A DNA stretch of 64,000 nucleotides from Acidobacteriota bacterium (GCA_019239425.1 JAFAZX010000083.1:124001-188000); one strand, 5' to 3'; positions 26,263-33,972 are shown, counted from the stretch's first letter. Made by a program: numbers and translations. Notes: generated by a model not told the origin, from the letters alone.

Positions 26263-29214
26263 TCAGGATGAAAGCGCGCGGCACAGTTCATCTGCCGCCG
26301 CCGAACTCATGCCCTCTTCACGGTATTCCATAATCGCGGAGAGGGCGTGCTGGACGAAGTCCGTGCGAATTTCGCTGTAGTGAATCGCGCGGCGCAGGCC
26401 GCCGAACGCGTAGGCGGGCGACGGCAGCACCGAGGCGTCGCGCTCCTGTATGACGAGCCGGTCGAGGAAGCGCAGCCCGCGCGCGTAAGAGTCTGCGTAC
26501 GACCTTCGCCTTCGTTCGTCGCCGAGTTCGTGCGCGAGGTTCGCGGCCGACGCGACGGCTTCGAGGTAGACGGCCGACGTGTAGCCGGGCGTCTCCGGCT
26601 GGTGGTCGTTGATGAAGGCGCCGGTGCGCTCCTGTTGAAAGGTCAGGAGCCAGTCGACGATCTCGAAGACGAAGTCGGCGAAGCGTTCGTCGCGCGTGAC
26701 GTGCCACCAGCGCGCGAAGGCCTGCGTGTACCACGAGACCTGCCCGAAGCCGCGTCTGTGCCTGAAGCGATGACGATAGAAGAGGAAGGCGCGTTCGAGC
26801 CTCGCCTCGTCAACCTGTGAGACGCCCGCCGCGCACGACGCCGCGAGCGCGAGCAGAACCTGTCCGGGGAAGTAGTCCTGAAACTCTTCCGTCGCCGCCG
26901 ACGGCTCGCGGTGAGTCTGCACGCGGCCGTGCGGCAGGCTCACGCAGTTCCAAAGTGTCCTGGCGGCGCGTTCGCATAACGCGCGGCGCTCGTCCGACTC
27001 AAGCGCGTTCGACTCGCAGAGCGCGAGGAGCGTGAAGGACAACTCCGCCACCGACGGCGGCTGCCCCGTTACTTCGAGCCACAACTCGCCTTCGCCCTCC
27101 GACGCCGCGCGCAGGAGATATTCAAGTGCCCTTTCGGATGCCGCCTTCGATTCGTCGCCGCCGAAGACGCGGGCCGCGCGCGCCAGCGTCCACGCCGCGT
27201 GCGCGAGCCGAGGCAGGTCTCTCCCCTCGTAGAGCCTGTTCTGGAAAGGCTCGTAGTCAGTGTAGAAGGAGCCGTCCGGCTTCTGGTGCCGGAGCAGATA
27301 CTGCGTGTGCAGTTCGGCGCGGCGCGCGAGCAGCGCGTCCAACTCTTCCGGCTCACAAGCTTCGGCGCGCGGGAAACCGCCGACGAGTTCGTGCGTGCCG
27401 CGCGCGTCCGCGAGCCACGTCGCGCAGTCGAAGCGGCACCAGTAGAAGGGCGGCTCGCCGAGGCCCGCCTTCTTCAAAACCTCCCGGGCGAACCCTTCGG
27501 CGTCGAGGTTCTGCATGGACGCGACGAACGGGAGCAGAAGCCCGACGCTCTCGTCCCTGTACGCCATCAGAGCCTGCTGCCCGTGCCGGAAGTAGCGCAC
27601 GACCTCCTCGGGCGAGCAACTGCCGATGACCAGCTCGTCGAAGAGCATTGAGACGCTGACGGCCACGTCGTCGACTTCGACAGGACTTGCGTCGGCGTCG
27701 AAGCGCGCGTCCTCAAGCGCCGCGCGCGCGAGCCGCCGCAAGTCTTCGTCGAACGCGGCACCCCTCGTGGGCCGGCCGCCCATGCAGCCGCGCAGCCGGC
27801 CGCGCACGTAGACGGTCACGTAGAAGGAGTCGAGCCCTTCGAGTCGTGATTCATCTTTGAAAGCGAGTGTCGTCTCACACTGTCCTGTTAGTTGACTGAC
27901 GACGAGGTCGCGTGCGCGCTCCGCGAGCGGCGCGCAGACTTCACGACTCTTGTGCCAGGGCCGCGCGCCGGCGGGCACGCCGGTCGGCTGCCAGTCCGCG
28001 CCCGGCTCGACGAGCTTGACGAGTTCGTGTCGGTAAATCTCGTAAGGCTCGAACGAGACGAGTCCGGCGTTTTTGCGCCGCGCGTGCCGGAGCTGCGCCC
28101 ACTCGCCGACGATGCCCGGCATCCGCGGCAGCGCGCCGCCCATCTGCCACGGGCGTTCGAGGCTGCGCACGACGATGCCGTAACGCTCGTTGTCGAGCTG
28201 CCCCGGCGCGCAGCGCTCAAGCTTGCGGAAGAAGGTGACGGCGACCGCGCTCCGACTCAACAACTCAAGTCCCTCGTCCCCCTGTGGCAACTGCTTCGCC
28301 GTCAGGAGTGACGCGAGCAGAAGGTCTTCGGCCGCCGTGCCATTCGCCTCTTCGGGGAAGTGCCAGAAGCCTTCGCGCGCGTGGCGCACGTGCACGTCCG
28401 CGCGCGAGCGCAGGCTGACCCACGCGCCGCCGCTTGAGTCGTACTCCTGGTCGAGCCGACGCGGCGCGCGCGGCAGGCGGCCCGTCTTCAGGAACTCAGA
28501 GACGGCGAGGCGCGCGAGCGCCGACGGATGAAGGCCGTCGGGCGCGCGCTCGCCCCCCCACTCGAATTCGGGGAAGCACTTCGTCGGATTGAGCGGGGGC
28601 TTGTACTCGCCCTCCATGTGATAGATGAAGTCGTCCCAGATGTCGTAGACGGCCTCGCAGTGATAGCCGCGCTCCTGCATCGCCGCGTAGCCGCCGTGCC
28701 AGCCGAAGCGCACGAGACAGACGCCGCCCTCGACGCGCAGCCCGGCCTCTTCGAGCCGCGCGCAGGCCTCCTCCAGAGAGAGCCCCGAGCTGACCGAGTC
28801 GTCGACGAGGACGACCGGCTCGGACTGGTCGATTGGGCCTTCGACCAGCTTCAAAGAGCCGTGGCCTTTGCGTTCTTTACGCACGAGCAGCCCGCGGTAG
28901 CGACCGCCGGACTGGAGCACGCAGGATTGCAGGATGGGGACGGCCGTCAGCCCGTAGGTCGCGAGCTGCCGGCCGTCGAAGCGCTTGAGGAGTTCGAGGA
29001 CGCAGCGGCCGGCCAGCTCGGCGCCGCGCGGCGTGAGCGTGACCGAGAGCGAGTCGAGCATCCAGCGGTGCGAAGAGCCGTCGCGCGAGAGCACGGGCTG
29101 CGTCTCGGAGCGGTGGAGGATGCCTCCGTCTCGGAGCAGGCCGAGCAGCTCCGCGCGCTCCTCCTGGAAGCGCGCGGGCAGCGCCGAGAGTGTGGCCGAC
29201 ATCGCTTCGCGCAA
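26263..29214 (-). CDS. Fusion: phosphoribosyltransferase + two AMMECR1-like segments + alpha/alpha toroid
   Basis: The 983 residues divide into clear parts. Residues about 15-220 are a phosphoribosyltransferase domain with the PRPP loop 'VVLVDDSVSSGLS' at 134-146, resembling orotate phosphoribosyltransferase. Residues about 262-400 end like an AMMECR1 C-terminal half ('YGIVVRSLERP', 'HARRKNAGL'). Residues about 420-610 are a fuller AMMECR1 domain with 'YVRGRLRGCMGG', 'ARAALEDARFDA' and 'VLKKAGLGEPPFYWCRFD'. Residues about 630-970 look like an (alpha/alpha) helical toroid of the six-hairpin glycosidase or terpene-cyclase-like type ('YLLRHQKPDGSFYTDY', 'GAFINDHQPETPGY'). The start appears to be TTG 29214, because GGAG sits eight bases upstream; the ATG at 29202 lacks a site. 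AMMECR1 proteins pair with radical SAM and Memo proteins elsewhere. The reaction is unknown. Confidence 0.8.
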   Translation of the reverse strand: MREAMSATLSALPARFQEERAELLGLLRDGGILHRSETQPVLSRDGSSHRWMLDSLSVTLTPRGAELAGRCVLELLKRFDGRQLATYGLTAVPILQSCVLQSGGRYRGLLVRKERKGHGSLKLVEGPIDQSEPVVLVDDSVSSGLSLEEACARLEEAGLRVEGGVCLVRFGWHGGYAAMQERGYHCEAVYDIWDDFIYHMEGEYKPPLNPTKCFPEFEWGGERAPDGLHPSALARLAVSEFLKTGRLPRAPRRLDQEYDSSGGAWVSLRSRADVHVRHAREGFWHFPEEANGTAAEDLLLASLLTAKQLPQGDEGLELLSRSAVAVTFFRKLERCAPGQLDNERYGIVVRSLERPWQMGGALPRMPGIVGEWAQLRHARRKNAGLVSFEPYEIYRHELVKLVEPGADWQPTGVPAGARPWHKSREVCAPLAERARDLVVSQLTGQCETTLAFKDESRLEGLDSFYVTVYVRGRLRGCMGGRPTRGAAFDEDLRRLARAALEDARFDADASPVEVDDVAVSVSMLFDELVIGSCSPEEVVRYFRHGQQALMAYRDESVGLLLPFVASMQNLDAEGFAREVLKKAGLGEPPFYWCRFDCATWLADARGTHELVGGFPRAEACEPEELDALLARRAELHTQYLLRHQKPDGSFYTDYEPFQNRLYEGRDLPRLAHAAWTLARAARVFGGDESKAASERALEYLLRAASEGEGELWLEVTGQPPSVAELSFTLLALCESNALESDERRALCERAARTLWNCVSLPHGRVQTHREPSAATEEFQDYFPGQVLLALAASCAAGVSQVDEARLERAFLFYRHRFRHRRGFGQVSWYTQAFARWWHVTRDERFADFVFEIVDWLLTFQQERTGAFINDHQPETPGYTSAVYLEAVASAANLAHELGDERRRRSYADSYARGLRFLDRLVIQERDASVLPSPAYAFGGLRRAIHYSEIRTDFVQHALSAIMEYREEGMSSAAADELCRALSS

Positions 29215-29229
29215 GCGCCCCGCTCCTTC

Positions 29230-31059
29230 TCAGACGTAAGGGTTCGACGGCAGGGCCAGGCTGAGGTAGCGGCCGTCGAGGTGAATCATCAGGTCGCGTT
29301 CGACGAACTCGGCCAAAGCCTCCTCGACCCACGGCGCCCCTTCGAAGCGCGCGGCGAGCTCCTTCGGCGTGCGCGCGTCGGCGCAGAACTCGTAGAGCGC
29401 GGCGCGCGGCCCCGTGTAGGTCGCCTCCTGCACGCGCCCGTCGCGCCCGTCCTCGACGAAGATGGTCTCCCAGGCTTTGCGGTAACGAAGGTACGGGCGC
29501 GGCCGCCCGCGCCAGCGCTGCTGCCAGAGTTCGACCGCCGCGAAGAGTTCTTCGTAGCCCTCTTCGCCGACGGTGTCGCCCATCTCGTGCTCGAAGTAGT
29601 AGGAGACGCGCTTGAGGTTGAAGCGGTCTTTCGGGAAGAGGAAGTCGTAAGCCGGCGAGTATGTGAGACGCGAGACAGACTGCGTCTCGGGCTCCTCGAA
29701 CATGGGCGAGCCGCGGTCGGCGCGCGCCTGCGCGGCGGCCCACGGCGGCTGCCAGTGGTGAATCTTCGGCATCAGCTCGACTTGCGCGCGGTAGTCCTCC
29801 GCCAGCTCGCCGGGGAAGCGGACGAGGATGTTGTAGAGGTTGTTGATCTGGTAGTAGGTGCACCACTTCACCAGCTCAAGGTTGCGCATGCCCGTCGTGT
29901 GCTTCCGCATCAGCTTGAGGACGTGCGTCGAGAAGCTCTCGACGCCGGGCTGGATGGAGAAGAGGCCGCCCGCGCGCATCAGCTTCAGCTGCGCGCGCGT
30001 GAGGCTCGGGCGGACTTCGTAGTGGAGCTTGATGTCGGTGTTGGCCGAGGCCAGGCGGCCGAAGAGGCCGTCGATGTACTCGGGCGCCATGATGTTGTCG
30101 ATGGCGTTGAAGTCGAGCACGCCGTAGCGGCGCGAGAGCGTCTCCAACTGTTCGAGCACCTGCGCCGAGTCCTTCGCGCGGAACTCCATCCCGGCGCGGT
30201 TCAGGCCGCAGAAGGTGCAGTGGTTCTTCACGCCCCACCAGCAGCCGCGCGCGGTCTCAATCGGCAGCAAGACCTCCTGCATGCCCTCGTAATTTTCGTA
30301 ACCGCCCTCGCGGCGCGCGTAGAAGTACTCGTCGAAGTCGGGCGCGGGCGTGCGGTTCATGTCCTTGAGGTTCGGCGCGCGCCCGTTGAAGACGACCTCG
30401 CCCCGGTCGCGCCAGAGCAGGCCGGGCAGGCCCTTCATCGACTCGCCCGCGTAGAGGCGTTTGACCATCTCGGGGAAGGTCTCTTCGGCGTCGCCGCAGT
30501 GGACGTAGTCCACCTCGGGGCAGCCGCGCATGATCTCCTCGGCGATGTCGTCCTCGAAGCCCGCGCCGCCCATGATGATGGGGATGTCCGGATGCCTCTC
30601 TTTCAACGCGCGCGCGAGCGCGACGCTGGCGAGCATCTGCTGGAAGCAGACGGAGAAGCCGACGAGGCCGAAGCGCCGCCAGTCGATGCTCTCGACGCAG
30701 AAGTCGAGAAAGGCCGGCACCGCCTCGTCGCGCACGCGCAGGAGGTCTGCGACGGTGCGGCCGGCCTGCGCGCAGATGGCCTGCAAGGAAGGGCCGTAGA
30801 GTTCGAGATAACCCTTGTCGTCGGCGAACTCTCCGAAGGCCGCGCGCGCCCAGAGCCACTCGCCGACCATGCACGGGTAGACGTCGGCGAGCGCCTCGCT
30901 CAAGCCCCAGCCGACGTGCGGGCCGAAGTACATGAAGAGCGAGAAGGGCTGTGCGGGGATGCCGGCGCGCTCCAGCGTCGGCTTGAGCAGGCCGAGTTGG
31001 AAGGAGGGGAAGCGCGCCGAGAGCGTCGGCATACTGACGAGTGCGACCGGCTTCGTCAT
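29230..31059 (-). CDS. B12-binding radical SAM enzyme of the RiPP C-methyltransferase type
   Basis: The 609-residue protein opens with 'KPVALVSMPTLSARFPSFQL' and continues with a cobalamin-binding Rossmann domain to about residue 220 ('GLVGFSVCFQQM', 'IIMGGAGFED'). The radical SAM motif is unusual: C273-x7-C281-x2-C284 in 'ARGCWWGVKNHCTFCGLN'. That spacing and flanking sequence are what I know from TIGR03975-type RiPP maturation radical SAM C-methyltransferases, rather than the standard CX3CX2C. The C-terminus ends in a winged-helix-like segment and 'DGRYLSLALP'. Such enzymes methylate unactivated carbons of ribosomal peptides using methylcobalamin. ATG 31059 has AGGAAG eight bases upstream. 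It lies between the repeat-protein gene and the 983-residue fusion gene (15-bp gap). Confidence 0.87.
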   Translation of the reverse strand: MTKPVALVSMPTLSARFPSFQLGLLKPTLERAGIPAQPFSLFMYFGPHVGWGLSEALADVYPCMVGEWLWARAAFGEFADDKGYLELYGPSLQAICAQAGRTVADLLRVRDEAVPAFLDFCVESIDWRRFGLVGFSVCFQQMLASVALARALKERHPDIPIIMGGAGFEDDIAEEIMRGCPEVDYVHCGDAEETFPEMVKRLYAGESMKGLPGLLWRDRGEVVFNGRAPNLKDMNRTPAPDFDEYFYARREGGYENYEGMQEVLLPIETARGCWWGVKNHCTFCGLNRAGMEFRAKDSAQVLEQLETLSRRYGVLDFNAIDNIMAPEYIDGLFGRLASANTDIKLHYEVRPSLTRAQLKLMRAGGLFSIQPGVESFSTHVLKLMRKHTTGMRNLELVKWCTYYQINNLYNILVRFPGELAEDYRAQVELMPKIHHWQPPWAAAQARADRGSPMFEEPETQSVSRLTYSPAYDFLFPKDRFNLKRVSYYFEHEMGDTVGEEGYEELFAAVELWQQRWRGRPRPYLRYRKAWETIFVEDGRDGRVQEATYTGPRAALYEFCADARTPKELAARFEGAPWVEEALAEFVERDLMIHLDGRYLSLALPSNPYV

Positions 31060-31108
31060 GCTGTGCTTCCTGTAAGTTGTCGTCGGGTGTGGCCGGGAAA
31101 GATGTCTT

Positions 31109-31182
31109 CGCGGAGACGCGGCCCTCAAGAGTGTGAAATTTCAAATCTCAAATTTGAAATTCTCAAGGGCCGCGTCCCCGCG
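31109..31182. terminator. Nested hairpin between the repeat gene and the radical SAM gene
   Basis: A 17-bp outer stem (31109-31125 with 31166-31182, one mismatch, core CGCGGCCCT/AGGGCCGCG) encloses an AT-rich inner inverted repeat (TTTCAAA at 31139-31145 with TTTGAAA at 31153-31159). It sits 18 bases after the repeat-gene stop in transcription order. There is no strong T run after the outer stem, so attenuation or mRNA stabilisation is as likely as full termination. Either would give more repeat protein than enzyme. Confidence 0.6.
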
Positions 31183-31199
31183 GTCGGGCGTCTTCGTGC

Positions 31200-31691
31200 T
31201 CAATAGCTCTCGGGCTTCTGCGGCGCGATCTCCGGCACTGGCTTCGGGCTCGAGGGCGCGACCTCCGGAATCGGCCTGGCCGGCGCGATCTCGGGAATCG
31301 GTTTCGCGGGAGCCACTTCCGGGACAGGCTTCGCGGGCGCGATCTCCGGGATGGGTTTGTATGAGGGCGCGACCTCCGGGATGGGCTTCGCCGGGGCGAC
31401 CTCGGGAATGGGGTACGAGGGTCGCTGGGGCGCTATCTCGGGGGCGACTTCCGTGATGGGGCGCGCGGGCCGCTCGGGTGCGATCTCGGGGGCGACTTCG
31501 GTAATCGGGCGCGCCGGGCGCTGGGGCGCGACCTCGGGGACGGGATATCCGGTCTTGTTGGGCGCGACCTCGGGGATGGGTTTCGCGGGTGCGACCTCGG
31601 GGATCGGGTACCCGGGTCTATGCGGGTGCTCGGGGTGCTCCGGGTGTTTCGGGTGCTCCGGGTGTTCTTGGTCTTTATCCTTTTCACTCAT
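31200..31691 (-). CDS. Pro-rich repeat protein, twelve P-[IV]-[PT]-E-[VI]-A-P units; candidate multi-core peptide substrate
   Basis: This 163-residue protein is almost entirely repetitive. Residues 1-8 are charged (MSEKDKDQ). Residues 9-25 are His-Pro-Glu repeats (EHPEHPKHPEHPEHPHRP). Residues 29-157 hold twelve units of P-[IV]-[PT]-E-[VI]-A-P, spaced by short linkers such as A-K, N-K-T-G-Y, Q-R-P-A-R and S-Y-K; two units carry an extra E-I-A-P. There is no signal peptide, cysteine or aromatic core apart from Tyr in some linkers. AGGAGA six bases before ATG 31691 and a promoter at 31965-31993 support expression. Substitutions between units are conservative in this frame (I/V, P/T), unlike in the opposite-strand frame. 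It precedes the C-methyltransferase-like gene. I know no named family; a structural or spacer protein is the alternative. Confidence 0.75.
   Translation of the reverse strand: MSEKDKDQEHPEHPKHPEHPEHPHRPGYPIPEVAPAKPIPEVAPNKTGYPVPEVAPQRPARPITEVAPEIAPERPARPITEVAPEIAPQRPSYPIPEVAPAKPIPEVAPSYKPIPEIAPAKPVPEVAPAKPIPEIAPARPIPEVAPSSPKPVPEIAPQKPESY
31221..31607 (-). repeat. Tandem coding repeat encoding the P-[IV]-[PT]-E-[VI]-A-P units
   Basis: Twelve imperfect 21-base cores, each beginning with a proline codon and ending in a GCGCCC-like Ala-Pro pair, are separated by linkers of 6 to 15 bases. Two cores are followed by a further 12-base E-I-A-P unit. Repeat period varies from 27 to 48 bases, so it is an expanded peptide motif, not a simple satellite. 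Confidence 0.8.
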
Positions 31692-32006
31692 GGCGGTTCT
31701 CCTGTCTACGTGAACAGTTTCGGCAAGGCGTCGAAGGTTTCGGAGTCAGGTTCCCAACCCCGCGCGAAGGCGTGTCGTGAAACCCCACGCGCGGCCGTTA
31801 CTTAAAACCTACTGCGGGTGACTGAAGACCTCGGGGCGAAAGGGCGTCCAGCGGGAGCCGGCGTGCGAAGTGCAGTGTGGCGTGAGACCGGCCGAGGTCA
31901 AGTTAAGCTGACGCCAGTTATGTGTCTTAGAGCAGTGTGCGTCGAACCCTGTTTGAGCGTATGCAGGTTATGCCGAGCGGGCCGAACTGTCAATAGAAAT
32001 AGCTGG
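31692..32006. other. Intergenic leader region, 315 bp
   Basis: It separates the 2OG-oxygenase gene from the repeat gene; both are minus-strand. It carries a promoter near its upstream end and would give the repeat transcript a leader of about 265 nt. I looked for a cobalamin riboswitch, expected for B12 enzymes, and found no B12-box-like sequence. Confidence 0.55.
31965..31993 (-). promoter_or_regulatory. Sigma70-like promoter for the repeat gene and downstream enzymes
   Basis: On the minus strand a perfect TTGACA (31993-31988) is followed by 17 bp and TAACCT (31970-31965). It lies 14 bases past the 2OG-oxygenase stop, suggesting that the repeat gene begins its own transcription unit while also being reachable by readthrough. 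Confidence 0.45.
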
Positions 32007-32609
32007 CTAGTTGAACCAACTGACGACCGTGAACCGTTCCCCGCGCGTCACGGGCGCGACCTCGTGCACGGTGTCGGCGCGAAACGCGACGAGCAGCCCC
32101 GGCTCGCCCGCCACCTCGAAGGCGCGCGCCCCTTCGTCCCCGCCCGCGCGGTAGATGACGAGCGGGCCGCCGCCGAACGTCTCCGGGCCGGGCGCGTCCG
32201 CGGCGCCGTTCAGGAAGATGACGACGGAGACCTTGCGCACCGTCAGGTGTTCGTACTCCGACTGCTCGGAGTCTGCGTCCTGATGCCTGACGAAGAAGTC
32301 CCCCACGCCGTAGCGCAGGAACTGCGGAGGCTCGCAACCCCCCAAGCCCACGCCGAACCGCCTGCCGATCTCGCCGCGCAGCTCGAGCAGCCGGCGCTCG
32401 ACGTCCGAGACGAGCGCGGCCGACACTTCGAGGCTCGAAGTCTTCCGCACGTCCTCGTGCACCAGGCCTTCGGCCCCCTCGATGTAGACCGGCGCCGGGT
32501 GGCCCGCGGCCGCGCGCGCCTCGGCCCTCACGGCCGCGCACGCCTCGGCGTCGAGAAAGTCGCGCGCGAGGAAGAGTCCGGAGCCGGCGGGCGGGTCGAG
32601 TATCTGCAT
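32007..32609 (-). CDS. 2-Oxoglutarate/Fe(II)-dependent oxygenase, prolyl-4-hydroxylase-like
   Basis: The 200-residue protein has the double-stranded beta-helix core of this superfamily. Iron ligands are H109 and D111 ('VRHQDAD') and H182 ('DTVHEVAPV'); R192 ('RGERFTVVSWF') would bind 2-oxoglutarate. 'YEHLTVRKVSVVIFLN' and 'GGGPLVIYR' are the typical core strands of P4H-type hydroxylases. It should hydroxylate a peptide, protein or small molecule. ATG 32609 follows a GTG at 32612 directly; neither has a clear ribosome site. It lies 18 bases after the lipoprotein gene, in the same direction as the Pro-rich repeat gene 315 bp on, so a proline substrate there is an attractive inference. Confidence 0.87.
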   Translation of the reverse strand: MQILDPPAGSGLFLARDFLDAEACAAVRAEARAAAGHPAPVYIEGAEGLVHEDVRKTSSLEVSAALVSDVERRLLELRGEIGRRFGVGLGGCEPPQFLRYGVGDFFVRHQDADSEQSEYEHLTVRKVSVVIFLNGAADAPGPETFGGGPLVIYRAGGDEGARAFEVAGEPGLLVAFRADTVHEVAPVTRGERFTVVSWFN

Positions 32610-32627
32610 CACCGAGTCACTTCGAGT

Positions 32628-33245
32628 TTAGCGGTTGGCCTCCCCCAGCTTCTCGCTCCCCTTCTTCAACCGGCCGCTCAACGAGACAATCGCCTCCAGG
32701 TCGAGCCGCAGCCTGCCGTACGAATCGGCGTCCAGACGCCTGACGCCTTTCGCGTGGAGGCTGTTGGCGAACCTGAGGACGATGCCGTCCAGCCTCGAGA
32801 GCGCCGTCCGGAGCTGCGCTACGTCCGTCAGGGCCGGCGGCGACGGGCGCTTTTCGTCCTCGGCCGCCTCGGGCAGCACCAGGTTGAGCTTGAGGCGCTC
32901 GGCCAGCTTCCTGATCTCGGCGGCGGACTTCGCGACGAGTTTGAGGTCGAGGTCTCCCCCGCCCGAGGTCGCCCGCGCCAGGTCGTTGTTGACGACCTGG
33001 AGGCGCAGGAAGTCTTCCCTGATCTGCGCGAACGCCAGGTGCGGGTCGCGACGCTCGCCCGAGCGGTGATACCGCTCGAGGAGTGCGAGCGCCATCTCGC
33101 GCTCCTCGGTCTCGGCGGCGTCGTTAGCCATCCGCTCGCGCGCGGCCCGCTCGGCGGCGCTCATCTGCTGGCCCTGCGCCCCCTGCACGCAGGCCGCGAT
33201 GAGGAGGGCCGCCGCGCCGACGAAGAGTCTTGAGGGGTAGTTCAT
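32628..33245 (-). CDS. Unknown exported protein, probable lipoprotein
   Basis: I do not recognise this 205-residue protein. A signal peptide with lipobox-like L-I-A-A-C (residues 15-19) is followed by a mostly helical chain with alternating charged segments ('SAAERAARERMANDAAETEE', 'KLVAKSAAEIRKLAERLKLN', 'LDLEAIVSLSGRLKKG'), suggesting a helical bundle or coiled coil. The start at 33245 has GAGGG six bases upstream and overlaps the cupin stop by ATGA, so the two genes are translationally coupled. An envelope-associated role is likely; nothing more can be said. Confidence 0.65.
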   Translation of the reverse strand: MNYPSRLFVGAAALLIAACVQGAQGQQMSAAERAARERMANDAAETEEREMALALLERYHRSGERRDPHLAFAQIREDFLRLQVVNNDLARATSGGGDLDLKLVAKSAAEIRKLAERLKLNLVLPEAAEDEKRPSPPALTDVAQLRTALSRLDGIVLRFANSLHAKGVRRLDADSYGRLRLDLEAIVSLSGRLKKGSEKLGEANR

Positions 33246-33745
33246 TCTTTCCCTCTTTCCTTCACCCGCGGGTCGTCGGCCGGGTTCACGTACGTGATCG
33301 TCCAGGGGCCCCGCCCGTGCAGTTGCAGAACCGTCTCCCCCTTCGTCCAGGCGAAGTGCCTCATCCCCACCGGCCAGTAGCCGAACGACCCGGCGGGCAT
33401 CGCACGCGTCGCCCCGCGGTCGAACTTCTCCCCCATCCCGAAGTTGAGGACGCCCGAGATGACGGTCACGTGCTCGACCTGCGTGTGCCAGTGCGGCGCG
33501 ACCACGAACCCATCCGGCAGCCACAGGCGCATGGTGAACATGCCCTCCCGAGAAGGGTCTCCCTCCAGGACGACCATCCTGGCGCCCTTCTGCAACGACG
33601 CAGGCCCCTGCTCCCATTTAACCTCGGCCGGGCGGAAGAGGCCCATCTTGTCCTGTGCCTGGGCGTCGCCCGCGTGGGCGCTGCTCTGGCCCGAGGCGGC
33701 AGAGGCGATAAAGAGGACGAGCGTGACGGTCAGCAGGATTTTCAT
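33242..33745 (-). CDS. Exported cupin-domain protein
   Basis: The 167-residue protein has a signal peptide (KILLTVTLVLFIASAASGQ) and a single small cupin. Cupin motif 1 appears as 'VVAPHWHTQVEHVTVISGVL', with H-x-H and a later His; motif 2 is 'MPAGSFGYWPVGMRHFAW'. These residues would bind one metal ion. Similar exported cupins are annotated only as DUF4437-like or general cupins; the reaction is unknown. The ATG at 33745 is chosen for the signal peptide, with GAGGAG about 11 bases upstream. It is the first gene of the cupin-lipoprotein-oxygenase set. Confidence 0.78.
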   Translation of the reverse strand: MKILLTVTLVLFIASAASGQSSAHAGDAQAQDKMGLFRPAEVKWEQGPASLQKGARMVVLEGDPSREGMFTMRLWLPDGFVVAPHWHTQVEHVTVISGVLNFGMGEKFDRGATRAMPAGSFGYWPVGMRHFAWTKGETVLQLHGRGPWTITYVNPADDPRVKERGKE

Positions 33746-33972
33746 CGTCGCAATGCTCCTCGCGGCGGGTGTTTGCGGAACCGAAGTTTGATGCCGGGCG
33801 GGTTGAGAAGTCAATGAGAAAAGGAGGGGCGTCCCCGGCGGGAAGATTGAAGCGATGGAGCCGGGACTCGGGATGCGATATATTCCCGGCAGCGGGCGCG
33901 GGCCGGGCGGCACAGGGCCGGCTCCCGCGTCGTTCAAGCTCTTCGTCGGCAGACACCCTTTACGGAGAATTC

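Noticed and set aside
28528..31206. An 892-residue open frame on the plus strand across the radical SAM and fusion genes
   Set aside because: It is antisense to two genes with clear motifs; its Arg/Glu/Leu-rich text has no domain and reflects high GC content.
31351..31713. Plus-strand frame encoding GATSGMG-type repeats opposite the Pro-rich repeat gene
   Set aside because: Unit-to-unit changes are conservative only in the minus frame, which also has the ribosome site, promoter and operon context.
31692..32006. Possible cobalamin riboswitch ahead of B12-dependent genes
   Set aside because: No B12-box-like sequence or matching stem pattern was visible.
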